A DNA stretch of 64,000 nucleotides. Origin: Paenibacillus brevis (GTDB taxonomy: Bacteria > Bacillota > Bacilli > Paenibacillales > Paenibacillaceae). Position numbers and translations under genes: made by a program. Within the stretch, counting starts at the first letter, position 1, and every line of letters begins with the position of its first letter. Location of the stretch: positions 18,687-82,686 of the forward strand of contig NZ_JAHLQJ010000019.1 in assembly GCF_018919145.1 (NCBI RefSeq). Direction: 5' to 3'. A model generated the notes under the pieces. The model was not told the DNA's origin, made no database searches, and saw nothing but the letters and a program-made list of their open reading frames with translations. Shown here piece after piece: positions 7,848 to 16,277 of this stretch.

Positions 7848-9220
7848 CAGGCTTCCCTCCTCCGAAATTTACTGAGGTATAAACAATGTTCAAGGATATG
7901 CTCCACTGATGCTCTCCCTTCAGCCCGGAGGGAGGGGTGCTTGAAGATCGATCTTCCCGGCTTGGCGTTCGCTTCGAACATCCAGATTTTCTCTTCCTTG
8001 TCGATCCCGATATCAAACCCGATCTCGCCGATCAGGTGTTGGTGATGAATCTCAATGGCTTCGGCTAGGGTGATCGCAACTGATTTGGCATTCCTCAGTA
8101 CTTCCTCCGCTCTTGGACCGAAGGTGCGGCTAAGCGCCTGTTCAGGAGTCAGCAGGGATCCGCCGTTTTTCAGGTGAGTTGTGACACTGCCCTTGCCTGC
8201 TTTCTTGGCTCCGATACCCACGACGACCCATTGATTGCGCCCGTTCTTGTGCATATGGAAGCGAAAATCGATCGGACAGCTATCAATTTCGATCAGCCTG
8301 ATTCCCTGCTGGGCAACATAACCTTGAAGCGCCCGGCCATGTCTAGCCTGCAGGGTACGCATCAGACTGGGAAAGCTGCTGAAGCGAAGCAGCACATTCC
8401 TTCCCTGCTTACGGTATCTGGCATAGTAGCCGTTCTTGGTCTGCTTCGATAAACGGTAAATTCCATTGCCCAAGCTTCCGTTATTCGGCTTATAGTAAAT
8501 CAGGGAATGCCTGTCGAGCAGGTCCCGAATCTGCTCCGGAGAAGGGTTCATGATGGACTCCGGAACATACCGGTTAACGATCTGATCCTTCTCCAGCATG
8601 CGATATACATCGGACTTATTGAAGAAGCTCCAATTAAAGAACGGAATCCGGCGGCGTATGAATCGTTCCCGTAATTGGGTGATCGAATTGGATACTTCCG
8701 CACGGCGGCTGGGAAGCCGGTTGTATACCACATCCGGAAGAGGCACTCTCTTGCGGGTGAAATTTCCGGCTTCATTCAGGAAAAATCCGTTCACTGATTC
8801 ATCTTCCCAATTAATATCTCTTGGAGTAAACGCAAAAATATAAGATTGCTTGCTGCCATAACGCAGCAGTTGCTTGATGAATCCGGTTCTGGAGCCGAAT
8901 GGGCTGCTTGCCGAGGAGGTAGGGCCGTCAGAGAGAACGCCGATAAGCGGTCCGATCTGAACTTCTCCCTCCTGAAGGCTGCGCAGAAAGACGCCGCCGG
9001 CTTTCGGAATCCGCATCTCCCTGCGAATCCCGGATGCGAGATACAGATGCTTTCCCGCTTTGTTAATCGGCTTGATTACTGCGGGAACCCGCTCACCGCC
9101 AAACTTGAGATGAACCGATTTTTTCCCCGACAGCTTCAAGTTTTTCATCAAGGATCCGGACACGTAGACGACCCTCTGGGGCTGCTGCGTGAAATGGACG
9201 TTGCAAAAAGTCAAACTCAT
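7847..9220 (-). CDS. YheC/YheD-family ATP-grasp protein, copy 3 (long form)
   Basis: This 457-residue long form matches the size of B. subtilis YheD (about 453). An N-terminal extension of about 90 residues, rich in beta strand, precedes the GPLIGVLSDG segment where the short forms begin. It has VYNRLPSRR, YKPNNGSLGNGIYRL (ATP loop), FRFHMHKNGRNQWVVVG, THLKNGG and GEIGFDIGIDKEEKIWMFEANAKPG. An AGGAGG site lies 8 bp before the ATG. The stop overlaps the start of copy 4. Long and short forms alternate in this operon, which suggests they work as pairs. Confidence 0.87.
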   Translation of the reverse strand: MSLTFCNVHFTQQPQRVVYVSGSLMKNLKLSGKKSVHLKFGGERVPAVIKPINKAGKHLYLASGIRREMRIPKAGGVFLRSLQEGEVQIGPLIGVLSDGPTSSASSPFGSRTGFIKQLLRYGSKQSYIFAFTPRDINWEDESVNGFFLNEAGNFTRKRVPLPDVVYNRLPSRRAEVSNSITQLRERFIRRRIPFFNWSFFNKSDVYRMLEKDQIVNRYVPESIMNPSPEQIRDLLDRHSLIYYKPNNGSLGNGIYRLSKQTKNGYYARYRKQGRNVLLRFSSFPSLMRTLQARHGRALQGYVAQQGIRLIEIDSCPIDFRFHMHKNGRNQWVVVGIGAKKAGKGSVTTHLKNGGSLLTPEQALSRTFGPRAEEVLRNAKSVAITLAEAIEIHHQHLIGEIGFDIGIDKEEKIWMFEANAKPGRSIFKHPSLRAEGRASVEHILEHCLYLSKFRRREA

Positions 9221-9256
9221 GAATTTTTCCTCCTAAAAAAGTCTTACGTGCCTTAT

Positions 9257-10369
9257 TCAAGGTTTGCTCAGCAGCAAATAACGGGCATATAAAATCGGAT
9301 TTTCGAAGCTCTTTCTGGCGCTGACGGCATCCCCGATCCGGAAGAAGGAAGAACGGCCAGGCTTCGAATTGGTCTCCAGCACCCAGACCTTCCCCGACCG
9401 GTCGACTCCGAAATCGATGCCAAGCTCCGCCAGCCGGCCAAAGCGGGATTCCAGACAGACCGGGATCTTCCCGGATAATTCACGGACCGTGTCTGCAATC
9501 CGGCTTCCCGGGCCAATACCGAATTCGGAGCGAAGGAACGACTCCGCCTCCCGGGGGACTCCCCCTCCGTGCAGATTAGAGGTGAGCGTCTCTTTGGCAC
9601 CTATCCTGGCAGCCATTCCGGTGAGCTCCCAGCAGCCCTGGGCATTTTTCTGCATCAAAGCACGAATGTCAAACGGCTCTTTGCCGGAAGTTACGAGTTC
9701 AAGATAGGCTTGCATAATATAGGGGCGGTTCGCGATAAAGGAATGGATCCAGTTCAAGCCTTCCTGCCGGGAGTGAAACTGCCTGTGAAGAATCTGATTT
9801 TGCCCGTCCCTCCCGGTTAACAATAGCTTTTCAGATGAGGATGGGCTGATGATATGCAAGGTTCGTTTGCCATGCGTACCATGCTGAGGCTTCAGGAAGG
9901 CTTCTCCCTGATGTGAATCGAGCCACAGCTCCAATTGACTCTCTGTGCGGTATGGCAAAGTATCGGGCAAGTACGGGACCAGCTCGGGACATCCAAGCAA
10001 GGCCCGGTGAACGTTCCACTTTCCCGAGAGACCACGGGTCAGATAGCTGAATTGATGAACACCAGCTAGCCGTTTCATGGCAATGTGCTTGCGATGAAGT
10101 GTTCTTCGATCGTACGAGAAGCAGCGATCATAGACGATGTCAGGCGGTGCATACATCCTCTGCTGCCAGCTCCCGTTCTCGAAGCAGAATCCCCGGATCG
10201 AGGATTGGCCGGCACTGACCGAAGAGGGGGTGAACACATAGACCTTCATCCCGCGGCGTTGACCGATCAGACACAGCCTTCTGCAAAAATCCGCTTCTGA
10301 GAAGGGAAGTATCCCGTCTGCTTCGCGTACCAGAATCCCAAGCATACCGCGGGCCCGCTTATTGATCAT
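9257..10369 (-). CDS. YheC/YheD-family ATP-grasp protein, copy 2 (short form)
   Basis: This short form of 370 residues begins MINKRARGMLGIL. A GTG at 10378 is also in frame but lies inside the AGGAGGTG ribosome site, so I chose the ATG at 10369, eight bases downstream of AGGAGG. Motifs are VYDRCFSYDRR, LKPQHGTHGKRTL (ATP-binding loop), FDIRALMQKNAQGCWELTG, SNLHGGG and ELGIDFGVDRSGKVWVLETNSKPG. Its ribosome site overlaps the stop codon of copy 1, and 36 bp separate it from copy 3. Confidence 0.85.
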   Translation of the reverse strand: MINKRARGMLGILVREADGILPFSEADFCRRLCLIGQRRGMKVYVFTPSSVSAGQSSIRGFCFENGSWQQRMYAPPDIVYDRCFSYDRRTLHRKHIAMKRLAGVHQFSYLTRGLSGKWNVHRALLGCPELVPYLPDTLPYRTESQLELWLDSHQGEAFLKPQHGTHGKRTLHIISPSSSEKLLLTGRDGQNQILHRQFHSRQEGLNWIHSFIANRPYIMQAYLELVTSGKEPFDIRALMQKNAQGCWELTGMAARIGAKETLTSNLHGGGVPREAESFLRSEFGIGPGSRIADTVRELSGKIPVCLESRFGRLAELGIDFGVDRSGKVWVLETNSKPGRSSFFRIGDAVSARKSFENPILYARYLLLSKP

Positions 10370-10381
10370 TCTAAGCACCTC

Positions 10382-11749
10382 CTAGAAGCCGGACAGATAG
10401 CGGGTATATTCAACCACTTGCTTGACGGACGGACGGATCTTACCGACCCCGATGGGGGTATTGTCGTTCTTGGATGGTTTCGAGTTGACCTCCAGCAGCC
10501 AGATATGCCCGGCGTTGTCCACGGCCAGATCTATCCCGAGCTCGCCAAAGTGGGCGGGAATCTGATGGTCAACAGCGTCTGCAATATACAAGGCGGCCTT
10601 ACGCAGCTTAGAAGGAATCGTCCCTTTCAAACCGGAGGGAAGCGAGGATTTGAGTACGGCTTCTTTGACTGTGCTCAAGGACCCGCCGCGAGCCAGATTG
10701 GAGACGAAATGATGGCCTCCCGCCGTTCTGGCAACAATAGAAGTGACATTCCAGTTTCCGGACAGGTTCTTCTGGACCAGAGCCCGAAAATCAATCGGTC
10801 TTCGATCTGCTTCAATGAGAGAAAGCCCCTGCTGGATTTGATAGCGGGTAGCTTTCATTTTTCCGGATAATGCGGTATACAATTTGGCGAGACTGGGATA
10901 GACCTGCCGCCGGGTCCCTCCTACTTGGGCAGTCTGGGTCTGGAAGGCCCCTCCTTCCAGCCGCGATACCCGAATAATCCCTTTGCCAAGACTGCCTTTT
11001 ATCGGCTTCAGAAATACAACAGGATGCTTGGCGCACATGGCCTTGAGGGTTTGCAGACCTTGGAAGGCGTAGGATTCCGGCAAGTATTTCGAGATGCTGA
11101 AATCTCTGGAGAGCGCATCAAACACTTCTGTCTTATCCAGAAACTTTTCATTGAAAAAGTGGCTGCCATAGCGGGATTTTACTTCCTTCAGGAAATGCTG
11201 TACGCTAGGTTTATTCTCCAGCTTTCTTGAGGTTAGACGGTTGTAAAATACATCGGCCGCCGGTACTTGGGACTTCTTCCATCCGTCTCCATAGACCCAG
11301 GCGGACACGCTCGATGAATTTGCTCCGATCTGGTCCGTTGTGAAGAAGTAGACATATACGCCTTGGAGTTGGCAGGCATTGACGAGTTCCTTACAGAACA
11401 TCGTAATAGGACCAAAGGGACGCTCCGGTGAATCCGGGTAGTCTTTGCTGATCAGCACACCAAGAAGCGGCCCGAATTGCAGGGTTGTCGAATGAGGACG
11501 GTAAGTCAGCCTCAGCGAAGCACGGGGCTGAACACCCATCTGAGCGGCAAGCTGCTGGCTGATCCGTATTCCGTCAAACTTAGCCAACGGTACGACTCTG
11601 ACGGTTTGCCGGAGCGATCCGAATACCAGCTGCATGCGATGATGAACCGGTATTCGCCATTGCTTGATCAACTGATCACCGAGTACAACATAGTCGCTTT
11701 CAAGTAGGTTCGGACTCATGATTTGGATTTTCAACTTTTTGGAGGGCAT
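10382..11749 (-). CDS. YheC/YheD-family ATP-grasp protein, copy 1 (long form), first gene of operon
   Basis: This long form of 455 residues begins MPSKKLKIQIMSPNLL. GGAAGGAG nine bases upstream selects the ATG at 11749 rather than the longer open frame to 11797. The first 90 residues form the extra N-terminal domain also found in copy 3. Further motifs are FYNRLTSRK, LKPIKGSLGKGI (ATP loop), FRALVQKNLSGNWNVTS, SNLARGGS and ELGIDLAVDNAGHIWLLEVNSKP. It heads the operon and is transcribed divergently from yheB; the promoter must lie within about 150 bp upstream. The yheB-yheA neighbourhood matches the B. subtilis yheABCD region. Confidence 0.87.
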   Translation of the reverse strand: MPSKKLKIQIMSPNLLESDYVVLGDQLIKQWRIPVHHRMQLVFGSLRQTVRVVPLAKFDGIRISQQLAAQMGVQPRASLRLTYRPHSTTLQFGPLLGVLISKDYPDSPERPFGPITMFCKELVNACQLQGVYVYFFTTDQIGANSSSVSAWVYGDGWKKSQVPAADVFYNRLTSRKLENKPSVQHFLKEVKSRYGSHFFNEKFLDKTEVFDALSRDFSISKYLPESYAFQGLQTLKAMCAKHPVVFLKPIKGSLGKGIIRVSRLEGGAFQTQTAQVGGTRRQVYPSLAKLYTALSGKMKATRYQIQQGLSLIEADRRPIDFRALVQKNLSGNWNVTSIVARTAGGHHFVSNLARGGSLSTVKEAVLKSSLPSGLKGTIPSKLRKAALYIADAVDHQIPAHFGELGIDLAVDNAGHIWLLEVNSKPSKNDNTPIGVGKIRPSVKQVVEYTRYLSGF

Positions 11750-11902
11750 GAAGCGGATCTCCTTCCAAGCCTGTGGCTTGATGGTCTTGGATACCAATTA
11801 GTTCATCTGCATAAGCGCATGTAATGCATCATATGAGAACCCGGAACCCTTGGTGATTACCCATGGGCCATTTGCCGGGGAGCATGAAGGAGGTAGTTCA
11901 AG

Positions 11903-13066
11903 GTGGACGACTGGCTGTATGTGCTCGTAACGGTAGCCGTCGCCGGATTTGTAGGCGGAATCACTAACCATTACGCGATTAAAATGTTGTTTCACCCCCG
12001 AAGAGCCGTGTATATTGGCAAGTGGCATGTCCCCTTTACGCCTGGCTTGATCCCTAAAAGACGAGATGATATCGCAAAATCCCTGGGGAAAGTAGTTGCC
12101 GAATATCTGGTTACACCCGAAGGGATTCAGGAGTTTCTGCTGCGCCCTTCGTTTCGAGCGCAAGCAGAGGAGCGGATAAAGCAAGCATTCTTCCAGCTTG
12201 CCGATAGCCAATCGACGGTCCGGGAGATATTGCTGCGCTGGATCACAGAGGAAAAATGGGAATCGCTCAAGCTGGAAGTGTCTGATGCAGGAAGATCAGC
12301 CGCCAGCCGGGCATTGAGAGCATTATGGGAGAAGCAAGACTTGGGCTCCCGTCAACTTAAGGCTGTTGTGCCGGGATGGACGGAGGAGAACCGCAAGCGT
12401 TGGAGCGGGAAGGCAGCTGAGATCGTAATCCGTTCACTTGAGGATGAACTGCTGTCATCAGCGGGGCAGAAGCTGCTGACGAAGCTGGCCGGGGAACTGG
12501 TGGACAAAACAGGCGGGTTTCTCGGGGCGATGGCGGCAATCTTCGTGGATGAAGATAAGCTGGTACGCAAGCTGACACCGGTGCTGCTGCGTACCCTTCA
12601 TGGAAAAGAGCTGGAAGGTCAATTGGTTGCCCTGATCAGTGATAAGCTGGAGCAATTCGGTGAACAGCAGACCGGTGAGCTGCTGGAGCTTATCATGGAA
12701 CGGGAACCGTTGGACTGGCTGAATGAACAAAGTGAACGGCTGCCGGTGGAAGGATGGATTCGCTCAATTGAACAGTTCGAGGTGGGACAACTGATCGATC
12801 CTTGGAAGGAAAAGGCCGATAGATGGATTCCTTCTATTACCGGGAAGGCCATTGAACTGATTGGCGGGCTCCTTCCTGCTGCTTTTCAAGCGGTCCGGCT
12901 TCCGTCCCTGGTGCAGGAACAGGTCGAGAAGTTCCCGATCGAGCGGTTGGAGGAGATCATTCTTAGCTTATCCGGCAAGGAATTCAGAGCCATTACGTGG
13001 CTTGGCGTGCTGCTGGGCGGGATGATCGGTCTGATTCAGGCACTGTTCATTATTTGGACGAGGTAA
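11903..13066 (+). CDS. yheB: DUF445 membrane protein YheB
   Basis: This 387-residue protein begins with a hydrophobic segment and the DUF445 signature GGITNHYAIKMLFHPRR followed by FTPGLIPKRRDDIAKSLG. A long, charged, largely helical middle follows, and it ends with a second hydrophobic segment (WLGVLLGGMIGLIQALFII). The start is GTG at 11903, eight bases after a near-perfect AAGGAGGT. YheB proteins are conserved in spore formers but their function is not established. It is divergent from the ATP-grasp operon and followed by yheA, the same neighbourhood as in B. subtilis. Confidence 0.88.
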   Translation: MDDWLYVLVTVAVAGFVGGITNHYAIKMLFHPRRAVYIGKWHVPFTPGLIPKRRDDIAKSLGKVVAEYLVTPEGIQEFLLRPSFRAQAEERIKQAFFQLADSQSTVREILLRWITEEKWESLKLEVSDAGRSAASRALRALWEKQDLGSRQLKAVVPGWTEENRKRWSGKAAEIVIRSLEDELLSSAGQKLLTKLAGELVDKTGGFLGAMAAIFVDEDKLVRKLTPVLLRTLHGKELEGQLVALISDKLEQFGEQQTGELLELIMEREPLDWLNEQSERLPVEGWIRSIEQFEVGQLIDPWKEKADRWIPSITGKAIELIGGLLPAAFQAVRLPSLVQEQVEKFPIERLEEIILSLSGKEFRAITWLGVLLGGMIGLIQALFIIWTR

Positions 13067-13117
13067 GGACTAACAAAGAACAAGGAACAGAAGAACAATT
13101 TGAAAGGATGAACGGCA

Positions 13118-13462
13118 ATGAATATTTATGACAAGGCAAATGAATTGGCGAAGGCACTTCGTGAGAGCAAGGAAGTTGAGGATGTTGAGTCAGCCATGAA
13201 GCTGGTAGAGGCGGATCCTGAAAGCAAGAAAATGCTTGATGATTTTCGCACCCGGCAAAATGAGCTTCAACAGATGATGATGGCGGGAAATATGCCTTCA
13301 CAAGAAGAAATGGAGACGATGGAGAAGCGATTTGAGGTGCTCAGCATGAACCTTGGGATTCGCAGACTGTTTGAAGCCGAACGCCGGCTGAGTGTGGCGA
13401 TTCAAGATATTAATAAAATTATTACGGACAGCCTCCAGCATTTATACGGAACCCAAATGTAA
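13118..13462 (+). CDS. yheA: YheA, YlbF/YmcA family protein
   Basis: This 114-residue, entirely helical protein has the YlbF/YmcA pattern: an N-terminal DKANELAKALRES helix, a middle KKMLDDFRTRQNELQQMMMAG helix and a C-terminal LFEAERRLSVAIQDINKII segment. YlbF and YmcA bind RNase Y and influence sporulation, competence and biofilm in B. subtilis; YheA itself is a paralogue of unknown role. GAAAGGATG lies before the ATG. It is 51 bp after yheB and presumably cotranscribed. Confidence 0.87.
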   Translation: MNIYDKANELAKALRESKEVEDVESAMKLVEADPESKKMLDDFRTRQNELQQMMMAGNMPSQEEMETMEKRFEVLSMNLGIRRLFEAERRLSVAIQDINKIITDSLQHLYGTQM

Positions 13463-13470
13463 TATTGCGA

Positions 13471-13645
13471 GTTCAAAAAGTCAGGTTTTTAGCACCGAGA
13501 AGGTTGGGAGGACCCGAAGAAGGAGGAACGGAGTGTAGGAGAACCCTGCATGAGTACCGGACTTCTAGGGTGAACGCAAGATTCGAAGTCGAATCAACCT
13601 CTTGGAATACTTCGTGATCAAAAGATGACTTTTTGAACTACCTCT
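13471..13645 (+). repeat. Dispersed intergenic repeat, long copy A
   Basis: It begins GTTCAAAAAGTCAG and ends with AAAAGATGACTTTTTGAAC plus TACCTCT, so its ends are imperfect inverted repeats of about 19 bp. The interior shares long identical blocks with 28186-28398, including AGCACCGAGAAGGTTG, ACCCGAAGAAGGAGGAACGG, GGACTTCTAGGGTGA and the palindrome GATTCGAAGTCGAATC. It fills most of the 256-bp gap between yheA and the next gene and carries no transposase. Confidence 0.85.
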
Positions 13646-13718
13646 AATATTCATATTATCAAAGCATCCTTCATAGAGTAGAAATATAGATTCGATGAAG
13701 AAGGAGCTGCTGTTTAAT

Positions 13719-14012
13719 ATGAAGACGGTAAAGAAGCCAAATAAACTCAAGCATTTCATGTATCTGATTATCGCGCTTGCCATGCTGGTATATGCCTTGC
13801 CGATGATATCCTTCGAGCCGGGAACCGGCTGGATTTCCGCCTTTGGTGCTGTGTGGGCGTTATTTGCTTTCCTAGTCATTGGAGCGCATCTGCATTTTAT
13901 TCTCGGCGTCAACGAAGAGAAACAGCAAAAGCTCGAGGAGGTACGCCGGGCCAAATACCGGGAATGGGAGAGCAAGTGGCTGCAGGAAGGCAAGCAGAAA
14001 CAGAGCATGTGA
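13719..14012 (+). CDS. Small two-helix membrane protein, unknown function
   Basis: I do not recognise this protein. From the preferred ATG at 13719 it has 97 residues: a basic N-terminus, two hydrophobic helices (about residues 12-30 and 41-63), and a long charged C-terminal helix rich in Glu, Lys and Arg. AAGGAG at 13701-13706 is somewhat far (12 bp) from this start; an upstream ATG at 13695 has no ribosome site. It is followed at once by a shared terminator and convergent with the CotH-like gene. Confidence 0.65.
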   Translation: MKTVKKPNKLKHFMYLIIALAMLVYALPMISFEPGTGWISAFGAVWALFAFLVIGAHLHFILGVNEEKQQKLEEVRRAKYREWESKWLQEGKQKQSM

Positions 14013-14027
14013 GAGCGGAAGAGGATG

Positions 14028-14070
14028 AAAAAGACGGACCCGGAATAAGCATAAGCGGGCCCGTCTTTTT
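14028..14070. terminator. Bidirectional intrinsic terminator
   Basis: A-rich sequence and GACGGACCCG on the left pair with CGGGCCCGTC on the right (one mismatch), followed by six T on the plus strand and A on the other side. It can serve both the small membrane protein gene and the convergent CotH-like gene. Confidence 0.8.
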
Positions 14071-16118
14071 TACTTGTACGCTTCATCAGAAGCCTCGGAG
14101 GTAACGAGGACGGTCTTGGTGGAGTCAACCCACTTCACAGTCAGACCCAACCGCTCGGATAAAAACCGAACCGGAACCATCGTTCTCCCCGATAGAATAC
14201 CGGCAGGGGTACTTAATGTAACCGCACTACCGTTAACATAAGCTTTATTGCTTCCTACAATCCATGTTATTTTGGTAGAACCGTTCTCGATCGTAACGGT
14301 CCCCTTGTCCTTGTCCCATGATGCAGTGCCTCCGAGCACATTCACAAGCTCGCTGACAGGAAGAAGAACACTTCCATTTTGCAGAATGGGATGCTGATCC
14401 GGGAATAACATGACTTTTCCGTTAATGCTGACCTGAATTCCTCCAGCGTTTGCGGCAGTATTCTCAGTAACCGCAGGATCAGCGGAATCTGTAGCGGTGG
14501 AAGCAGCAGCCTCTGGCAATTTCGTGACCGGGAGGCCGAGCTGTTCCTGCAGGTTCACAAGCCGATTCAGGGCGAAGGTCATAATGGACCCGGATGCCAT
14601 CAGAGAGTTACCGCCTCTGCCACCGAATTGGGCTCCTCCATCGGTTGGAGGTGTCAGGGCATTTGCATTTTCACTGCCCTCAGGGAGAGCCGCACCGTCA
14701 GCTGGTCTTTGCGGAGCTGTACCGTCTGGAAGACTTGGCGGATTAGCGTCTGCGCTGTCGCTGTCTTGCGGCGGTGTCGTCCCCGCACCTTGCGGCCGCT
14801 CAGTCATCGTACCTTGTGGAGGCGTCCCCCCAAACCCGCCGTTCATGCCCGAATCAATAGAATAGGACACATTGGATTCAAACTGCTCCATGGTATAGAA
14901 TTTAGTCGGATCAGCCTCTACGCCGGGACGGATAAAATCAGCCAGGCCAGTAATCTTTTGCTCGATGTCACTCATATAGTCCACAAGCTCGGACACATAC
15001 GACAGGTATTTCTCCTTATACTCGGCTACTTGCAGCAGATTATTGATTAAAGGGCGTTGAGTCATGCTGACTCCCAGCACCGGGGCATCTAATGATACAT
15101 TTGTGGCATTGCTGTTACTGGATGTGCCAGTGGCGCCTGGAGACATGCCTTGTCCCCCTGTGTAACCGTTGAATGACATATTGAAGTCCCACGGGATGAC
15201 CGTAAATTTGCCGTCTTTGTCTCCAAACAGCTCGAAGTTTTGTGCTTTGTCGCCGTTGTAGCTGTCATAGTTGCCGAAGACTACATTTGCTGCGATATAC
15301 TTCAGGGCAGAGTCAACATCAAGCACCTGTTCAATATCTCCCTTTTCACCGGCGGGCATTTCATTCAGGACTTTAATGAAGTTTTTGAGAGAAGCTTTAT
15401 CATCATCCTTGCCGGCATCCAGACTGATTGTGCCGTAATCGCTGTCTTCACTGTATTGCAGGGTAGTCCCGGCCTCTGTATCATACAGGGTGCCTTCCTC
15501 CAGCATATCCTCACCGAAATTTCGTTCCATATAGGAATCGTCCACAGCTTCTACCGCAGTATAGAAGCCATACAGTTCACCGTTAATATACAAATTTGCA
15601 AAAGTAACGAGCGGCGCATTCAAGCCAATGGAGCGTAGCGCTTCATAGTGCAGATACTCTCTCATAAATGAAGGATCCGAATAATTATTGTTCAGGACCA
15701 GCTTGTCCAGCCCCAACAGAGTTTGCTTTTTATCGTATTTGTCGAATTTGATCCGGAAGCTGTAACGATCCGAATCCGACATGCCAGCCACGGAGTTCAA
15801 GGTCAGATTGCCCTTGGTAGAAAAGCCGATATTCTCCAGCACGCTTCCATTAACCTCGGCCGTTACCTTTTTATATTCCTTATCGAGCGGACTTGCCAAT
15901 ATGCTTGTCCAGTCCTCATCGGCAATCGTCACCTTTACCTCCATGATTTGTCCGGCTTGGAACAGCGATTCATATTCCTGGGCAACTCCCGCAGTGATCT
16001 CCGTTGAAGTTGCGGCTGCTGCCCGAGGGACAAATCCGCTGAAGCTCCCCCATGATACGGCCATTACTGTGGACAGGGCTGCGATAGCGAGCTTGGCTGT
16101 TTTTCCTTTGAGTTTCAT
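14070..16118 (-). CDS. Secreted CotH-type kinase with C-terminal stalk domain
   Basis: From the ATG at 16118, with AGGAGG six bases upstream, the product has 682 residues and a signal peptide ending near RAAAATS. Residues about 50-400 form a CotH domain: YSFRIKFDKYDKKQTLLGLDKL-type folding motifs, a YLHYEALRSIGLNAP segment, NYDSYNGDKAQNF and the metal-site motif VIPWDFNMSF. CotH proteins are atypical kinases that phosphorylate spore coat proteins. A low-complexity Pro/Gly/Ser/Thr/Asp region follows (about 410-520). The last 110 residues hold a copper amine oxidase N-terminal-like (stalk) domain, VMLFPDQHPILQNGSVLLPV through GRTMVPVRFLSERLG. An export signal and surface domain suggest an extracellular kinase rather than a coat protein. 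Confidence 0.85.
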   Translation of the reverse strand: MKLKGKTAKLAIAALSTVMAVSWGSFSGFVPRAAAATSTEITAGVAQEYESLFQAGQIMEVKVTIADEDWTSILASPLDKEYKKVTAEVNGSVLENIGFSTKGNLTLNSVAGMSDSDRYSFRIKFDKYDKKQTLLGLDKLVLNNNYSDPSFMREYLHYEALRSIGLNAPLVTFANLYINGELYGFYTAVEAVDDSYMERNFGEDMLEEGTLYDTEAGTTLQYSEDSDYGTISLDAGKDDDKASLKNFIKVLNEMPAGEKGDIEQVLDVDSALKYIAANVVFGNYDSYNGDKAQNFELFGDKDGKFTVIPWDFNMSFNGYTGGQGMSPGATGTSSNSNATNVSLDAPVLGVSMTQRPLINNLLQVAEYKEKYLSYVSELVDYMSDIEQKITGLADFIRPGVEADPTKFYTMEQFESNVSYSIDSGMNGGFGGTPPQGTMTERPQGAGTTPPQDSDSADANPPSLPDGTAPQRPADGAALPEGSENANALTPPTDGGAQFGGRGGNSLMASGSIMTFALNRLVNLQEQLGLPVTKLPEAAASTATDSADPAVTENTAANAGGIQVSINGKVMLFPDQHPILQNGSVLLPVSELVNVLGGTASWDKDKGTVTIENGSTKITWIVGSNKAYVNGSAVTLSTPAGILSGRTMVPVRFLSERLGLTVKWVDSTKTVLVTSEASDEAYK

Positions 16119-16277
16119 CGTATTCCTCCTCTTAAAAACAAATTCTTCAATTATCATAGCGGTGGAATCTGAAAACAGCCTGAATCTTGGCTGAGTATTC
16201 GATTATAGTGTATATTAGATACAGAGTGGTACAGAATCCGACGGGGGGTATAACAGTTGGAGGGACATGAAGAAAGT

